Shown: piece by piece, positions 8,434 to 16,705 of the stretch | How the letters are laid out: each line of letters begins with the position of its first letter | How positions within the stretch are numbered: position 1 is the stretch's first letter | Assembly: GCA_963818925.1 (NCBI GenBank) | Contig: CAWFTN010000001.1 | Coordinates: 1,426,001 to 1,490,000 of the forward strand | DNA: 64,000 nt | Reading direction: 5' to 3' | Source of the DNA: JAMXLG01 sp963818925 | GTDB lineage: Bacteria; Vulcanimicrobiota; Vulcanimicrobiia; Vulcanimicrobiales; Vulcanimicrobiaceae | The notes under the pieces: generated by a model | The model's input: the letters and a program-made list of their open reading frames with translations, nothing else | The model's database searches: none | What the model was told of the DNA's origin: nothing | Program-made: the position numbers and the translations under genes

Positions 8434-8999
8434 TAGGCTTCGCCTTGCGTCGATTGTGCGGGCAGCTGCGCGCCGGAAGCAGTAAGCGCTTCGCGCGCGC
8501 TCGCTGAGAACACGATGTCGCGGAACTTGAGTCCCTGTGGAATCGTCTTGCCGTTCTTCGCGCCGCCGAGAATTTTCACACCGTCCTCGGAATTCTTCAG
8601 GATGCCGCGCGCAATCAGCGATTCGGGCGAGACTTCGACCGAAGCATCCCAACCGTCGAGTTGGTGGAGATTCACGACCGCATAGCGCGAGCGGAAGTGA
8701 CCGATGTCGCGCGCCTTTTGCGAATAGCCGCGACGATGCGGAAGACGACGCGCCCAGGGCGTCTGTCCGCCTTCGAATGCCGGACCTTTACCGCCGCCGG
8801 AACGGACGGTCTGACCTTTGCCGCCTTCGCCGCCGGTCTTGACCATGCCCGAACCGTGGCCGCGACCGATGCGTTGACGCTTCGGCCACGAGCCTTTCGC
8901 GGGTTTGAGTGCACCGAGCGTCAATCCGCCCGTGCTCGCAGCTGCCTTCGCGCTGGACTTTGCGCTAGCCGCCTTCTTCGTCGTCTTCTTCTCTGCCAT
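8433..8999 (-). CDS. rplO: 50S ribosomal protein L15, extended at both ends
   Basis: 188 residues against about 145 normally. The L15 core starts at LTLGALKPAKGS and has the diagnostic RIGRGHGSGMVKTGGEGGKG and FEGGQTPWARRLPHRRG. A 25-residue Ala/Lys/Ser-rich leader (MAEKKTTKKAASAKSSAKAA onward) precedes it, and the C-terminus is slightly long. Such low-complexity basic leaders recur in other ribosomal proteins here. No rpmD lies in the 34 bases between it and rpsE. Confidence 0.96.
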   Translation of the reverse strand: MAEKKTTKKAASAKSSAKAAASTGGLTLGALKPAKGSWPKRQRIGRGHGSGMVKTGGEGGKGQTVRSGGGKGPAFEGGQTPWARRLPHRRGYSQKARDIGHFRSRYAVVNLHQLDGWDASVEVSPESLIARGILKNSEDGVKILGGAKNGKTIPQGLKFRDIVFSASAREALTASGAQLPAQSTQGEA

Positions 9000-9033
9000 G
9001 ATTCTTTCTCTGGTTAAAGTACTGAGTAAGTAC

Positions 9034-9549
9034 CTACGCTGCGAAGATGTCTTTGACGGTCTTACCGCGCAGCGTCGCGACTTGTTCGGCCGTCTTGAGT
9101 GAACGCAGCGCTTCGATCGTTGCGAGCACGACGTTGATCGGATTGTTCGTTCCGAGCGACTTCGTCAGAATGTCGTGAATGCCGGCGAGTTCCAGCACCG
9201 CGCGCATCGAGCCGCCGGCGATAACGCCGGTACCAGGCGCAGCGGGCTTGAGCAGAACCTTCGCCGATCCGACCGTCATGTTGACTTGATGCGGAATGGT
9301 CTTCTCGACCATCGGCACGGTCACGAGACTCTTCTTCGCCTGTTCGACCGCCTTGCGGATCGCTTCGGGCACTTCGCCGGCTTTGCCGATGGCAAAACCG
9401 ACTTTGCCCTTGCGATCGCCGACGACGACGAGCGCACTGAAGCTAAAGCGCTTACCGCCCTTGACGACCTTCGCAACGCGGTTCACGCGCACGACGGTTT
9501 CTTCGAATCCACTGTTGTCGCGTTCGCGACCACCACCACGATATTGCAT
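9034..9549 (-). CDS. rpsE: 30S ribosomal protein S5
   Basis: 171 residues. The double-stranded-RNA-binding N-domain has FEETVVRVNRVAKVVKGGKR and FSALVVVGDRKGKVGFAIGK, followed by the C-domain GTGVIAGGSMRAVLELAGI with SLGTNNPINVV. It contributes to decoding accuracy and the mRNA entry site. Its start overlaps the rplR stop at 9549. Confidence 0.98.
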   Translation of the reverse strand: MQYRGGGRERDNSGFEETVVRVNRVAKVVKGGKRFSFSALVVVGDRKGKVGFAIGKAGEVPEAIRKAVEQAKKSLVTVPMVEKTIPHQVNMTVGSAKVLLKPAAPGTGVIAGGSMRAVLELAGIHDILTKSLGTNNPINVVLATIEALRSLKTAEQVATLRGKTVKDIFAA

Positions 9550-9914
9550 TAGAAGTTCAGCCCCGCTTCACGCGCCGCATCGGCGAGTGCTTGCACGCGT
9601 CCGTGATATTTGTATCCGCCGCGATCGAACACGACGTCGCTGATGCCGGCGGCCTTCGCCTTCGCAGCGATCGCTGCGCCGACGGCTTTCGCCGCATCGG
9701 TATTGGTGTTCGAACCGAGCGAATCGGACACCGATTTGTCGCGCGTCGAAGCTGCGAGGATCGTGTGACCCTTCGCATCGTCGACGAGCGTCGCGTAGAT
9801 GTGGTGCAGCGTACGCCGCACCATCAACCGCGGACACTCCGGCGTTCCGGTGACCTTCTTGCGCAGGCGTTGATGACGCGCTTGACGCTGGGTCTCCTTG
9901 GAGAGGCGCGCCAT
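9549..9914 (-). CDS. rplR: 50S ribosomal protein L18
   Basis: 121 residues of normal length, with RHQRLRKKVTGTPECPRLMV, a central HHIYATLVDD strand and the C-terminal DRGGYKYHGRVQALADAARE that binds 5S rRNA. It is coupled to rplF by single-base overlap at 9914. Confidence 0.97.
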   Translation of the reverse strand: MARLSKETQRQARHQRLRKKVTGTPECPRLMVRRTLHHIYATLVDDAKGHTILAASTRDKSVSDSLGSNTNTDAAKAVGAAIAAKAKAAGISDVVFDRGGYKYHGRVQALADAAREAGLNF

Positions 9915-10465
9915 TACTTCTTACCTGCCTTTCCGGCCTTACCGAGTTTCTTGCGAATGACTTCGCCTGCATAACGAACGCCTTTGCCTTTGTACGGCTC
10001 GGGCGGACGCAGCGAGCGAATCTCCGCGGCGACTTGACCGACTTGTTGCTTGTCGATGCCGTCGACGTGAATTTTGTTCGTGCCTTCAACCGAGAGCGTG
10101 ATGCCCTGCGGCGGATCGAACACGACCGGATGCGAGTAGCCGAGGCTCAGGTTCAGTTTCTCGCCCGTCTTAGCGGCACGAAAACCGACGCCCTGAATCT
10201 CGAGGCTCTTGCGGAAGCCTTTGCTCACGCCTTCGACCATGTTGTTGATGAGCGTGCGCGTCAAACCGTGGGCGGACCGATGCGGCTTCGCATCGCCCTT
10301 GCGCTCCACGACCACTTTGCCGTCTTCAAGTTTGACGTCGACGACTTGTTTGAGGATGTGGCTGCGCAGCTCGCCCTTCGGACCTTTGACGACGACTTCA
10401 CCGTCGTTGAGCGTGATGTTGACGCCGTTCGGAACGGCGATCGGCAATTTACCAATGCGTGACAT
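9914..10465 (-). CDS. rplF: 50S ribosomal protein L6
   Basis: 183 residues beginning MSRIGKLPIAVPNGV. Two repeated L6 folds are seen, and the second ends with the diagnostic RPPEPYKGKGVRYAGEVIRK before a Lys/Ala tail. It lies near the factor-binding site of the 50S subunit. Six bases separate it from rpsH. Confidence 0.98.
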   Translation of the reverse strand: MSRIGKLPIAVPNGVNITLNDGEVVVKGPKGELRSHILKQVVDVKLEDGKVVVERKGDAKPHRSAHGLTRTLINNMVEGVSKGFRKSLEIQGVGFRAAKTGEKLNLSLGYSHPVVFDPPQGITLSVEGTNKIHVDGIDKQQVGQVAAEIRSLRPPEPYKGKGVRYAGEVIRKKLGKAGKAGKK

Positions 10466-10471
10466 GTTCGA

Positions 10472-10873
10472 TTACCACACGTACGCGAGGACTTCACCGC
10501 CGACACCGAGCTTCTTAGCTCGCTTGCCGGACATGATGCCCTGCGGAGTTGACATGATGACGAGACCAAGACCGCCGAGCACGCGCGGGATCTCCGTCTT
10601 GCCCGTGTAGACGCGCAAGCCGGGACGCGAAATGCGGCGCAGGCCGGTGATGATCTTCTCTTTTTCCGGACCGTACTTGAGTTTGATCCGGATCGTACCT
10701 TGCGGACCTTCTTGCACGCGCTCGAAATCCTCGATGAAGCCTTCATCTTTGAGGATTTGCGAGATTGCCGCTTTCATGCGCGACGCCGGAACGTCGACCG
10801 TCTTGTGGTTGGCCGTGTTCGCATTGCGAATGCGCGTCAGGAGGTCCGCGACGGGATCGGTGATTGCTGCCAT
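10472..10873 (-). CDS. rpsH: 30S ribosomal protein S8
   Basis: 133 residues with the N-terminal DPVADLLTRIRNANTANHKT, the central IKLKYGPEKEK and the C-terminal VMSTPQGIMSGKRAKKLGVG. It binds the central domain of 16S rRNA, and in Escherichia coli it autoregulates the spc operon. No S8-binding hairpin was recognised here. Confidence 0.98.
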   Translation of the reverse strand: MAAITDPVADLLTRIRNANTANHKTVDVPASRMKAAISQILKDEGFIEDFERVQEGPQGTIRIKLKYGPEKEKIITGLRRISRPGLRVYTGKTEIPRVLGGLGLVIMSTPQGIMSGKRAKKLGVGGEVLAYVW

Positions 10874-10888
10874 TTCTCGTCTCGCTCC

Positions 10889-11074
10889 TTACCAGCTCGC
10901 CTTAGTCACGCCGGGAACGACGCCCTTGTGCGCGTTCTCGCGGAAGCAGATGCGGCACATGGCAAACTTGCGCAGATATCCGCGCGGACGTCCGCACAAC
11001 TTGCAACGGTTGTGTGCACGCACGCCGAATTTCGGCGAACGGTTCGCTTTGACGATCATGCTGGTTTTTGCCAT
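10889..11074 (-). CDS. rpsN: 30S ribosomal protein S14, zinc-binding type Z
   Basis: 61 residues with Cys24-x2-Cys27 and Cys40-x2-Cys43 (RCKLCGRPRGYLRKFAMCRI), the zinc-containing short form, and the family-typical C-terminal KASW. Single-base overlap with rplE at 11074. It belongs to the 30S head. Confidence 0.98.
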   Translation of the reverse strand: MAKTSMIVKANRSPKFGVRAHNRCKLCGRPRGYLRKFAMCRICFRENAHKGVVPGVTKASW

Positions 11075-11625
11075 TATGCGTTACCCTTTCGCAGCGGCAG
11101 TCCCATCGCGGTGAGGAACTCGCTCGCTTCTTCATCCGACTTCGCGGTCGTGACGATCGTAATGTCCATGCCGCGCGTCTTGTCGACCTTATCGAAGTTG
11201 ATCTCCGGAAAGACGAGCTGTTCGCGCAAGCCCATGTTGTAGTTGCCGCGTCCGTCGAACGATTTCGGCGGAAGACCACGGAAGTCGCGGATACGCGGAA
11301 GCACGATGTTGAAGAGCTTGTCGAGGAAGATGTACATGCGGTCGCCGCGGAGCGTGACCTTGGCACCGATGTTCATGCCTTCGCGCAGCTTGAACGCCGC
11401 GATCGACTTCTTCGCTTTCGTCACGACCGGCTTCTGACCGCTGATCGTCGCCAGTTCGGCAACCGCCGCATCCAGCGCCTTTGCGTTGACGATCGCATCA
11501 CCAACGGACATGTTGATGACGACCTTCTCCAACTTCGGGATCTGGTTGACGTTCCTATAACCGAACTTATCCTGCAGTCGCTTGCGGACGTCGCTCTGAT
11601 ATTTTTCTTTCAAACGCGTTGCCAC
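11074..11625 (-). CDS. rplE: 50S ribosomal protein L5
   Basis: 183 residues with LQDKFGYRNVNQIPKLEKVV near the N-terminus, GQKPVVTKAKKSIAAFKLRE, and RGMDITIVTTAKSDEEASEF at the C-terminus. It binds 5S rRNA and contacts S13 across the subunit interface. It lies 4 bases after rplX. Confidence 0.98.
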   Translation of the reverse strand: MATRLKEKYQSDVRKRLQDKFGYRNVNQIPKLEKVVINMSVGDAIVNAKALDAAVAELATISGQKPVVTKAKKSIAAFKLREGMNIGAKVTLRGDRMYIFLDKLFNIVLPRIRDFRGLPPKSFDGRGNYNMGLREQLVFPEINFDKVDKTRGMDITIVTTAKSDEEASEFLTAMGLPLRKGNA

Positions 11626-11629
11626 GTGA

Positions 11630-11986
11630 CTATGCTCCCTTTGCCGATTCGCGCGCCGGCTCGTTGCACTTCACGCACACGCGGTGCGCGATGCCGTCCG
11701 GCGTACGCCCGTGACGCAAACGCGTGGGCGTTTTGCACTTCTCGCACACGTACTGCAGCGCCGAGATCGGCAGCGGATTCTCTTTCTCGATGATGCCGCC
11801 GCTTTGAGCCGCACCCATGTTGCCGCCCTGTTGACCCTGCTTCGTGTGACGCTTGACGATGTTCAGCCCTTCGACCGTTGCCATGCCGGCATCCGGGAAC
11901 ACGGCCTTGACCGTGCCGCGCTTGCCTTTTTCTTTACCGCGACGAATCATCACGGTGTCGCCTTTAACGATGGTCGCTTTCGCCAT
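11630..11986 (-). CDS. rplX: 50S ribosomal protein L24 with zinc-ribbon-like C-terminus
   Basis: 118 residues. The N-terminal KOW motif is clear (VKGDTVMIRRGKEKGKRGTV), followed by EGLNIVKRHTK. The C-terminal part has two CxxC pairs (Cys81/84 and Cys104/107), a possible zinc ribbon that many L24 proteins keep and others have lost. L24 nucleates 50S assembly at the exit tunnel. Confidence 0.96.
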   Translation of the reverse strand: MAKATIVKGDTVMIRRGKEKGKRGTVKAVFPDAGMATVEGLNIVKRHTKQGQQGGNMGAAQSGGIIEKENPLPISALQYVCEKCKTPTRLRHGRTPDGIAHRVCVKCNEPARESAKGA

Positions 11987-11987
11987 G

Positions 11988-12365
11988 TTAGAGGACCTCC
12001 GGTGCGAGCGAGGCGATCTTCAGGAAACCGCGGTCGCGCAGTTCGCGCATGACCGGTCCGAACACGCGCGTGCCGCGCGGATCGAGATTGTCCTTGTCGC
12101 CCTTGATGATGACGCAGGCGTTGTCGTCGCAACGGACGACCGAACCGTCCGCGCGGCGAATCGGCGCGGACGTGCGCACGATCACAGCCTTCACGACTTG
12201 GCCCTTCTTGACGGCCGCACCGGGAATGGCGCTCTTCACCGTGCCCACGACGATGTCACCGACGTGCGCGTAGTTATGACGGCTTCCGCCGCTGATGTGG
12301 ATCACCAGCAGTTCGCGGGCGCCCGAGTTGTCGGCCACTTTGAGCCGTGTTTCTTGCTGAATCAT
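11988..12365 (-). CDS. rplN: 50S ribosomal protein L14
   Basis: 125 residues beginning MIQQETRLKVADNSGARELL, with VGDIVVGTVKSAIPGAAVKK and the C-terminal RVFGPVMRELRDRGFLKIAS. It forms bridge B8 with 16S rRNA. One base separates it from rplX. Confidence 0.98.
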   Translation of the reverse strand: MIQQETRLKVADNSGARELLVIHISGGSRHNYAHVGDIVVGTVKSAIPGAAVKKGQVVKAVIVRTSAPIRRADGSVVRCDDNACVIIKGDKDNLDPRGTRVFGPVMRELRDRGFLKIASLAPEVL

Positions 12366-12372
12366 CGTTTAA

Positions 12373-12645
12373 TTACTTCGCTCGCTCGACGATCTCGACC
12401 AGCCGCCAGCGTTTGTCGCGGCTAAGCGGCCGGCATTCCATGATGCGGACGATATCGCCGATATTGGCTTCATTTTGCTCGTCGTGCGCTTTAAAACGCG
12501 TCGACTTGCGGACGATCTTGCCGTAGGTCGGATGCGGAACGCGCGTTTCGGTGACCACGACGATCGTCTTGTCCATCTTGTTCGAGGCGACACGCCCCTG
12601 TTTTACGCGACGGTTGACGACGCGGGTTTCGTTAGGCTGCTCCAT
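12373..12645 (-). CDS. rpsQ: 30S ribosomal protein S17
   Basis: 90 residues. The OB-fold core has GRVASNKMDKTIVVVTETRV, HPTYGKIVRKSTRFKAHDE and VRIMECRPLSRDKRWRLVEI. About 15 residues precede it (MEQPNETRVVNRRVKQ). Its start overlaps the rpmC end by 14 bases. Confidence 0.97.
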   Translation of the reverse strand: MEQPNETRVVNRRVKQGRVASNKMDKTIVVVTETRVPHPTYGKIVRKSTRFKAHDEQNEANIGDIVRIMECRPLSRDKRWRLVEIVERAK

Positions 12646-12853
12646 GCTTATCCTCGGCGATCTTCTTCTCGGAAATGACGGTCTGAATTTGCGCGTACGC
12701 GCGGCGCATCTCTTTGATCTTGCTGAAATCCGTGAGATGACCCGTGCGGAGCGCGAAACGCAGATTGAAGAGTTCCGACTTCGTGTCGCGGGCTTTTTGT
12801 TGCAGCTCGGCCACCGTGAAGCCGCGCAGTTCGTTCAGCTGACCCTGCTTCAT
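12632..12853 (-). CDS. rpmC: 50S ribosomal protein L29
   Basis: 73 residues forming two helices, with LNELRGFTVAELQQKARDTK, the diagnostic ELFNLRFALRTGHLTD and KEMRRAYAQIQTV. It lies beside the tunnel exit and helps dock SRP and trigger factor. It overlaps rplP by ATGA. Confidence 0.97.
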   Translation of the reverse strand: MKQGQLNELRGFTVAELQQKARDTKSELFNLRFALRTGHLTDFSKIKEMRRAYAQIQTVISEKKIAEDKHGAA

Positions 12854-13269
12854 GCGCTGACCTCCTCGCGCGTAACGATCTTCGTTCCGATCGGCAGTTT
12901 TGCAGCCGCAAGACGCAACGCTTCTTTCGCAACGTCCGGTGCGACACCGGAAAGCTCGAAGAGCACGCGTCCCGGACGCACGACCGCGACCCAGAACTCG
13001 GGATTACCTTTACCGGCACCCATGCGGACTTCAGCGGGCTTCTTGGTGACCGGCTTGTCCGGGAACACCTTGATCCACACCTTACCACCGCGTTTGATGT
13101 GACGCGTCATTGCAATACGCGCCGCTTCGATCTGACGGTTCGTCATCCAGCACGGCTCGAGCGCCTGCAGACCGAACTCGCCGAACGTGAGCGTGCTGCC
13201 GCGAAGCGCGCGTCCGGTCATGCGACCGCGCTGCACTTTGCGCCATTTAACTCGCTTTGGCGTCAACAT
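12850..13269 (-). CDS. rplP: 50S ribosomal protein L16
   Basis: 139 residues with MLTPKRVKWRKVQRGRMTGR, the FGLQALEPCWMTNRQIEAAR segment, VWIKVFPDKPVTKKPAE and RMGAGKGNPEFWVAVVRPGR. It binds near the A site and is needed for peptidyl-transferase activity. Two bases separate it from rpsC. Confidence 0.98.
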   Translation of the reverse strand: MLTPKRVKWRKVQRGRMTGRALRGSTLTFGEFGLQALEPCWMTNRQIEAARIAMTRHIKRGGKVWIKVFPDKPVTKKPAEVRMGAGKGNPEFWVAVVRPGRVLFELSGVAPDVAKEALRLAAAKLPIGTKIVTREEVSA

Positions 13270-13271
13270 TG

Positions 13272-14144
13272 CTACTCGTTGCTCCCTTCGACCGGCGCCG
13301 CATTCTCAACAGGCGCATTGGCCGCTTCATTTACCACTGCTTCAGCGTCGGGCGTCACTTCGCTCGTCGCTTGCTGCGTTTGCTGCGGCGGACGTTGTTG
13401 TCCACCACCACCGCCGCCGCCACTGCGCGGGCCGCGTCCGCGTCCGCCACGATCGCCGCGTCCACGGAATCCGCCCTGACGCTCGCTGCGATCGACGGTG
13501 TTCGTCTGACGCGGTTGATCCGGCAGCACTTCGCCGCGGTAGATCCACACTTTGACGCCGATGCGTCCGAACGTAGTGAACGCTTCAACGTGCGCGTAGT
13601 CGATGTCGGCGCGCAGCGTGTGTAGCGGCACCTTGCCGTCGCTGTTGCGCTCGGTACGCGCGATTTCCGCGCCGCCGAGACGCCCCGACACTTGCACTTT
13701 GACGCCGCGTGCGCCGGCTTTCATCGTACGCATGATCGCCTGCTTCATCGCGCGGCGGAACGCAATACGCTTTTCGAGCTGGTCGACGATGTTTTGCGCA
13801 ACGAGACGCGCATCCAATTCCGGATGCTTGATTTCCATCACGTTGACCGCGACGTTCTTGCCGGTCAGCTTTTCGAGATTCTTGCGGATGTCTTCGATGC
13901 CGACGCCGCGCTTGCCGATGATGATGCCCGGCTTCGCCGTGTTGACGATTACGCGGGCTTGATTCGCGCGACGTTCGATTTCGATCTTGCTGATTGCCGC
14001 CGAACGCATCCACTTATTGAAGAAGTTGCGAATCTTGACGTCTTCATGCAGCCAATCGATGTAGTGTTTTTTCTCGAACCAGCGGCTGTCCCACGTGCGC
14101 GTTATGCCCAGGCGAAGGCCGACCGGATGAATTTTCTGACCCAT
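13272..14144 (-). CDS. rpsC: 30S ribosomal protein S3 with long disordered C-terminal tail
   Basis: 290 residues against about 210-235 normally. The KH domain signature GIIIGKRGVGIEDIRKNLEK and the C-domain EIARTERNSDGKVPLHTLRA are intact. From about residue 212 a low-complexity tail follows: first Gly/Arg-rich (RGRGDRGGRGRGPRSGGGG), then Gln-rich, then acidic and Ala-rich. It lines the mRNA entry tunnel with S4 and S5. The RGG-like tail could bind RNA, which is inference. Confidence 0.96.
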   Translation of the reverse strand: MGQKIHPVGLRLGITRTWDSRWFEKKHYIDWLHEDVKIRNFFNKWMRSAAISKIEIERRANQARVIVNTAKPGIIIGKRGVGIEDIRKNLEKLTGKNVAVNVMEIKHPELDARLVAQNIVDQLEKRIAFRRAMKQAIMRTMKAGARGVKVQVSGRLGGAEIARTERNSDGKVPLHTLRADIDYAHVEAFTTFGRIGVKVWIYRGEVLPDQPRQTNTVDRSERQGGFRGRGDRGGRGRGPRSGGGGGGGQQRPPQQTQQATSEVTPDAEAVVNEAANAPVENAAPVEGSNE

Positions 14145-14147
14145 ACT

Positions 14148-14636
14148 TTACTCCGCGGCCCCCGCCGCTGCAGTAGCCCGTTTGCTGTTTGCGCGACGCG
14201 CCGCAGATGCGGTTGCGCGCTTCGTTGAAACGCTTGCGCCTGCGCGAACCTTGCGTTTCTTCTCCGGCGGCGTTTCGCTGACGACGACCGTCACGTGCGA
14301 GAGACGCTTGCGTTTGAAGTACGCGCGGCCTTGAGCACGCGGATCCAGGCGTTTGGTAAAGCGACCACCGGGGCCGCCGTCAACCGTGATCCGCGTAATG
14401 TACAGATCGTCGGTGTTCATGTCGTGGTTGTTGCCGGCGTTCGCAACGGCGCTGCGCACGAGCTTCTCGATCGGCTCCGACGCATAGACGCCCGCGAACT
14501 GCAGCATCACGAGCGCTTCGCGCACGCTTTTGCCGCGAATGGCATCCGCAACGCGGCGCAGCTTGCGCGGGCCCATGCGGACGAACTTCAGATGCGCGAC
14601 CGCTTGATTCGGTGCGGCAGTTCCGTGTTGTGGCAT
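14148..14636 (-). CDS. rplV: 50S ribosomal protein L22 with C-terminal extension
   Basis: 162 residues against about 110-120. The core has AVAHLKFVRMGPRKLRRVAD, a tunnel-loop region GPGGRFTKRLDPRAQGRAYF and RKRLSHVTVVVSETPPEKKR. A 40-residue Ala/Arg/Lys/Thr-rich tail follows. L22 lines the exit tunnel and its loop affects macrolide binding. Its start overlaps the rpsS stop at 14636. Confidence 0.96.
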   Translation of the reverse strand: MPQHGTAAPNQAVAHLKFVRMGPRKLRRVADAIRGKSVREALVMLQFAGVYASEPIEKLVRSAVANAGNNHDMNTDDLYITRITVDGGPGGRFTKRLDPRAQGRAYFKRKRLSHVTVVVSETPPEKKRKVRAGASVSTKRATASAARRANSKRATAAAGAAE

Positions 14637-14911
14637 TACTTCACACCCGCCTTATCGCCACCGTGGCCGCGGAAGTGGCGCGTGGGCGCGAACTCACCGA
14701 GCTTGTGGCCAACCATGTTTTCCGTGACGTACACGGGCACGTGCGCTTTACCGTTGTGCACGCCGATCGTGTGACCGACCATCTGCGGAACGATTACCGA
14801 AGCGCGGCTCCACGTTTTGATCACGCGCTTTTCGCGCGTTTCATTCAGCTTCTCAACCTTCTTCAGAAGGTGGTCCGCAACGAACGGACCCTTTTTGAGA
14901 CTACGACCCAT
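14636..14911 (-). CDS. rpsS: 30S ribosomal protein S19
   Basis: 91 residues of standard length, beginning MGRSLKKGPFVADHLLKKVE and ending with APTRHFRGHGGDKAGVK. The IKTWSRASVIVPQMVGHTIG segment is diagnostic. It forms the 30S head with S13 and is coupled to rplB at 14911. Confidence 0.98.
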   Translation of the reverse strand: MGRSLKKGPFVADHLLKKVEKLNETREKRVIKTWSRASVIVPQMVGHTIGVHNGKAHVPVYVTENMVGHKLGEFAPTRHFRGHGGDKAGVK

Positions 14912-15738
14912 TACTTGGAACCTCGCTTACGAACGATGAACTTGCCGGTGCGCTTGTTACGGCGCGTCTTCTTACCCATCGTCATCTGGCCCCACGGCGT
15001 CGTCGGCGGACGGCCCGAGGTCGAACGCGCTTCACCACCACCGTGCGGGTGATCGACCGGGTTCATAGCGATACCGCGAACCGCGGGGCGCTTACCCAGG
15101 TGACGCGAGCGTCCGGCTTTACCGATGACTTGGTTTTCGTGCTCGATGTTACCGAGCTGGCCGATGGTCGCGCGGCACTCGATGTGAATCATGCGCACTT
15201 CGCCCGACGGCATGCGCACCTGCGAGTACTCGTTTTCCTTCGCCATCAGCTGCGCGCTAACGCCGGCCGAGCGAACGAGCTTGCCGCCCTGACCGGGACG
15301 CAGCTCGATGTTGTGGATCACGGTACCGACCGGAATGTTCTTGATCGGCAGGCAGTTGCCGGGCTTGATGTCCGCGCCGCTGCCCGATTCCACGACGTCA
15401 CCAACCTTGAGGCCGAGCGGCGCAAGGATATAGCGCTTCTCACCGTCGCGATAGTGCAACAGTGCGATGCGCGCCGAGCGATTCGGGTCGTACTCGACCG
15501 TTGCGACCTTGGCGGGGATGCCGTCTTTGGAACGCTTGAAGTCGATAATGCGATATTGCTTGCGCGTGCCGCCGCCTTTGTGGCGGACGGTGATGTGCCC
15601 GTTATTGTTACGGCCCGAATGCTTCTTGCGAACTTCTACGAGCGACTTCTCGGGATCCACTTTCGAGAGATCCGAGAAATCCATCGTCGTCACGAAGCGA
15701 CGGCCCGGGCTGGTCGGACGATACTTCTTAACCGGCAT
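14911..15738 (-). CDS. rplB: 50S ribosomal protein L2
   Basis: 275 residues of standard length. It has the SH3-like and OB domains with HSGRNNNGHITVRHKGGGTR, the conserved His-containing RGIAMNPVDHPHGGGEARST near the peptidyl-transferase centre, and TRRNKRTGKFIVRKR at the end. It is one of the most conserved 50S proteins. Two bases separate it from rplW. Confidence 0.99.
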   Translation of the reverse strand: MPVKKYRPTSPGRRFVTTMDFSDLSKVDPEKSLVEVRKKHSGRNNNGHITVRHKGGGTRKQYRIIDFKRSKDGIPAKVATVEYDPNRSARIALLHYRDGEKRYILAPLGLKVGDVVESGSGADIKPGNCLPIKNIPVGTVIHNIELRPGQGGKLVRSAGVSAQLMAKENEYSQVRMPSGEVRMIHIECRATIGQLGNIEHENQVIGKAGRSRHLGKRPAVRGIAMNPVDHPHGGGEARSTSGRPPTTPWGQMTMGKKTRRNKRTGKFIVRKRGSK

Positions 15739-15740
15739 GT

Positions 15741-16049
15741 TTATTGCTCGAAATAATTGACGCCGCCGAGCTCGATTTTCTGACCCGGCTTGAGGGTGAC
15801 GATCGCCTTTTTGAAGTCGCTCTGCTTGCCGCTGGTGCGGTTGCCGCGACGGGCGAAGTTGCGCACTTTACCGCGCACGTTGACCGTGTTGACGTTGAGC
15901 ACGTTCACGCCGAAGATCTCTTCGATCGCGTGACGGATCTGCGTCTTGGTGGCTTCCGGATGCACCACGAACGTATACTGCGTGCCAATGGCGTTCGCCA
16001 TTGATTTCTCGGTGATACGGGGCGACAGAATCACATCGCGTGCGTCCAT
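15741..16049 (-). CDS. rplW: 50S ribosomal protein L23
   Basis: 102 residues beginning MDARDVILSPRITEKSM, with YTFVVHPEATKTQIRHAIEE and FGVNVLNVNTVNVRGKVRNF. It is a docking site at the tunnel exit for trigger factor and SRP. It is coupled to rplD at 16049. Confidence 0.97.
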   Translation of the reverse strand: MDARDVILSPRITEKSMANAIGTQYTFVVHPEATKTQIRHAIEEIFGVNVLNVNTVNVRGKVRNFARRGNRTSGKQSDFKKAIVTLKPGQKIELGGVNYFEQ

Positions 16050-16705
16050 TACTTCTTGCTCCCGTTCTCGAGCGACGCATTCAACGCATCGAATGCCGCC
16101 GTCGTGAAGATGATGCGCTCGTAGCGCAGGACGTCTTTGACGTCGAGCGCGCCGGTGTCGGTGACGCCGACCTTGCGCAGGTTGCGCGCGACGCGATGGA
16201 TCGCATCGCCGCTGTTTTCGTTGTGGCTGAGGACGACGAGCGTCGAGGGGCCGCTCTTCGCGTCTTTTGCCGTACCGAACACGAGCTTCGCGAAATCGGC
16301 CGTCTTCGTCATCGTGAAGCTCGACGCATCGAGCACGGTGACGGCGCCGTTACGGAAACGGTCGGAGAGCGCCGCGATGAACGCGAGCTTGCGCTCTTTC
16401 TTGTTCAGATCGGTGACGAAGCTGCGCGGCTGCGGTCCGAAGACGACACCACCGTGCTTCCACTGCGGCGAACGGATCGAACCCTGACGGGCGCGGCCGG
16501 TTCCCTTTTGCTTCCACGGCTTGCGGCCGCCGCCGGAAACTTCGTCGCGCTTCTTCGTTGACGCCGTGCCGGCACGCGGGTTCGCGAGTTCGCGATAGAC
16601 CGCGCGGAAAATCGTGTGCGCTTTTTCAGAATAGTCTTTATCGAGAACGGCCGGCGTTTGCACGTCGCGCAAGACCTTACCCGTGGTATCAATAACGTTC
16701 GCCAT
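16049..16705 (-). CDS. rplD: 50S ribosomal protein L4
   Basis: 218 residues. The central loop that reaches into the exit tunnel is clear (GGGRKPWKQKGTGRARQGSI, then RSPQWKHGGVVFGP). In Escherichia coli L4 represses its own operon through the leader. A hairpin in the leader upstream of rplC (17412-17443) is a possible target. Its start overlaps the rplC stop at 16705. Confidence 0.97.
   Translation of the reverse strand: MANVIDTTGKVLRDVQTPAVLDKDYSEKAHTIFRAVYRELANPRAGTASTKKRDEVSGGGRKPWKQKGTGRARQGSIRSPQWKHGGVVFGPQPRSFVTDLNKKERKLAFIAALSDRFRNGAVTVLDASSFTMTKTADFAKLVFGTAKDAKSGPSTLVVLSHNENSGDAIHRVARNLRKVGVTDTGALDVKDVLRYERIIFTTAAFDALNASLENGSKK

Noticed and set aside
13390..13470. GC-rich repetitive stretch as a satellite or mobile element
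   Set aside because: It encodes the Gly/Arg tail of rpsC in frame and is not repeated elsewhere.
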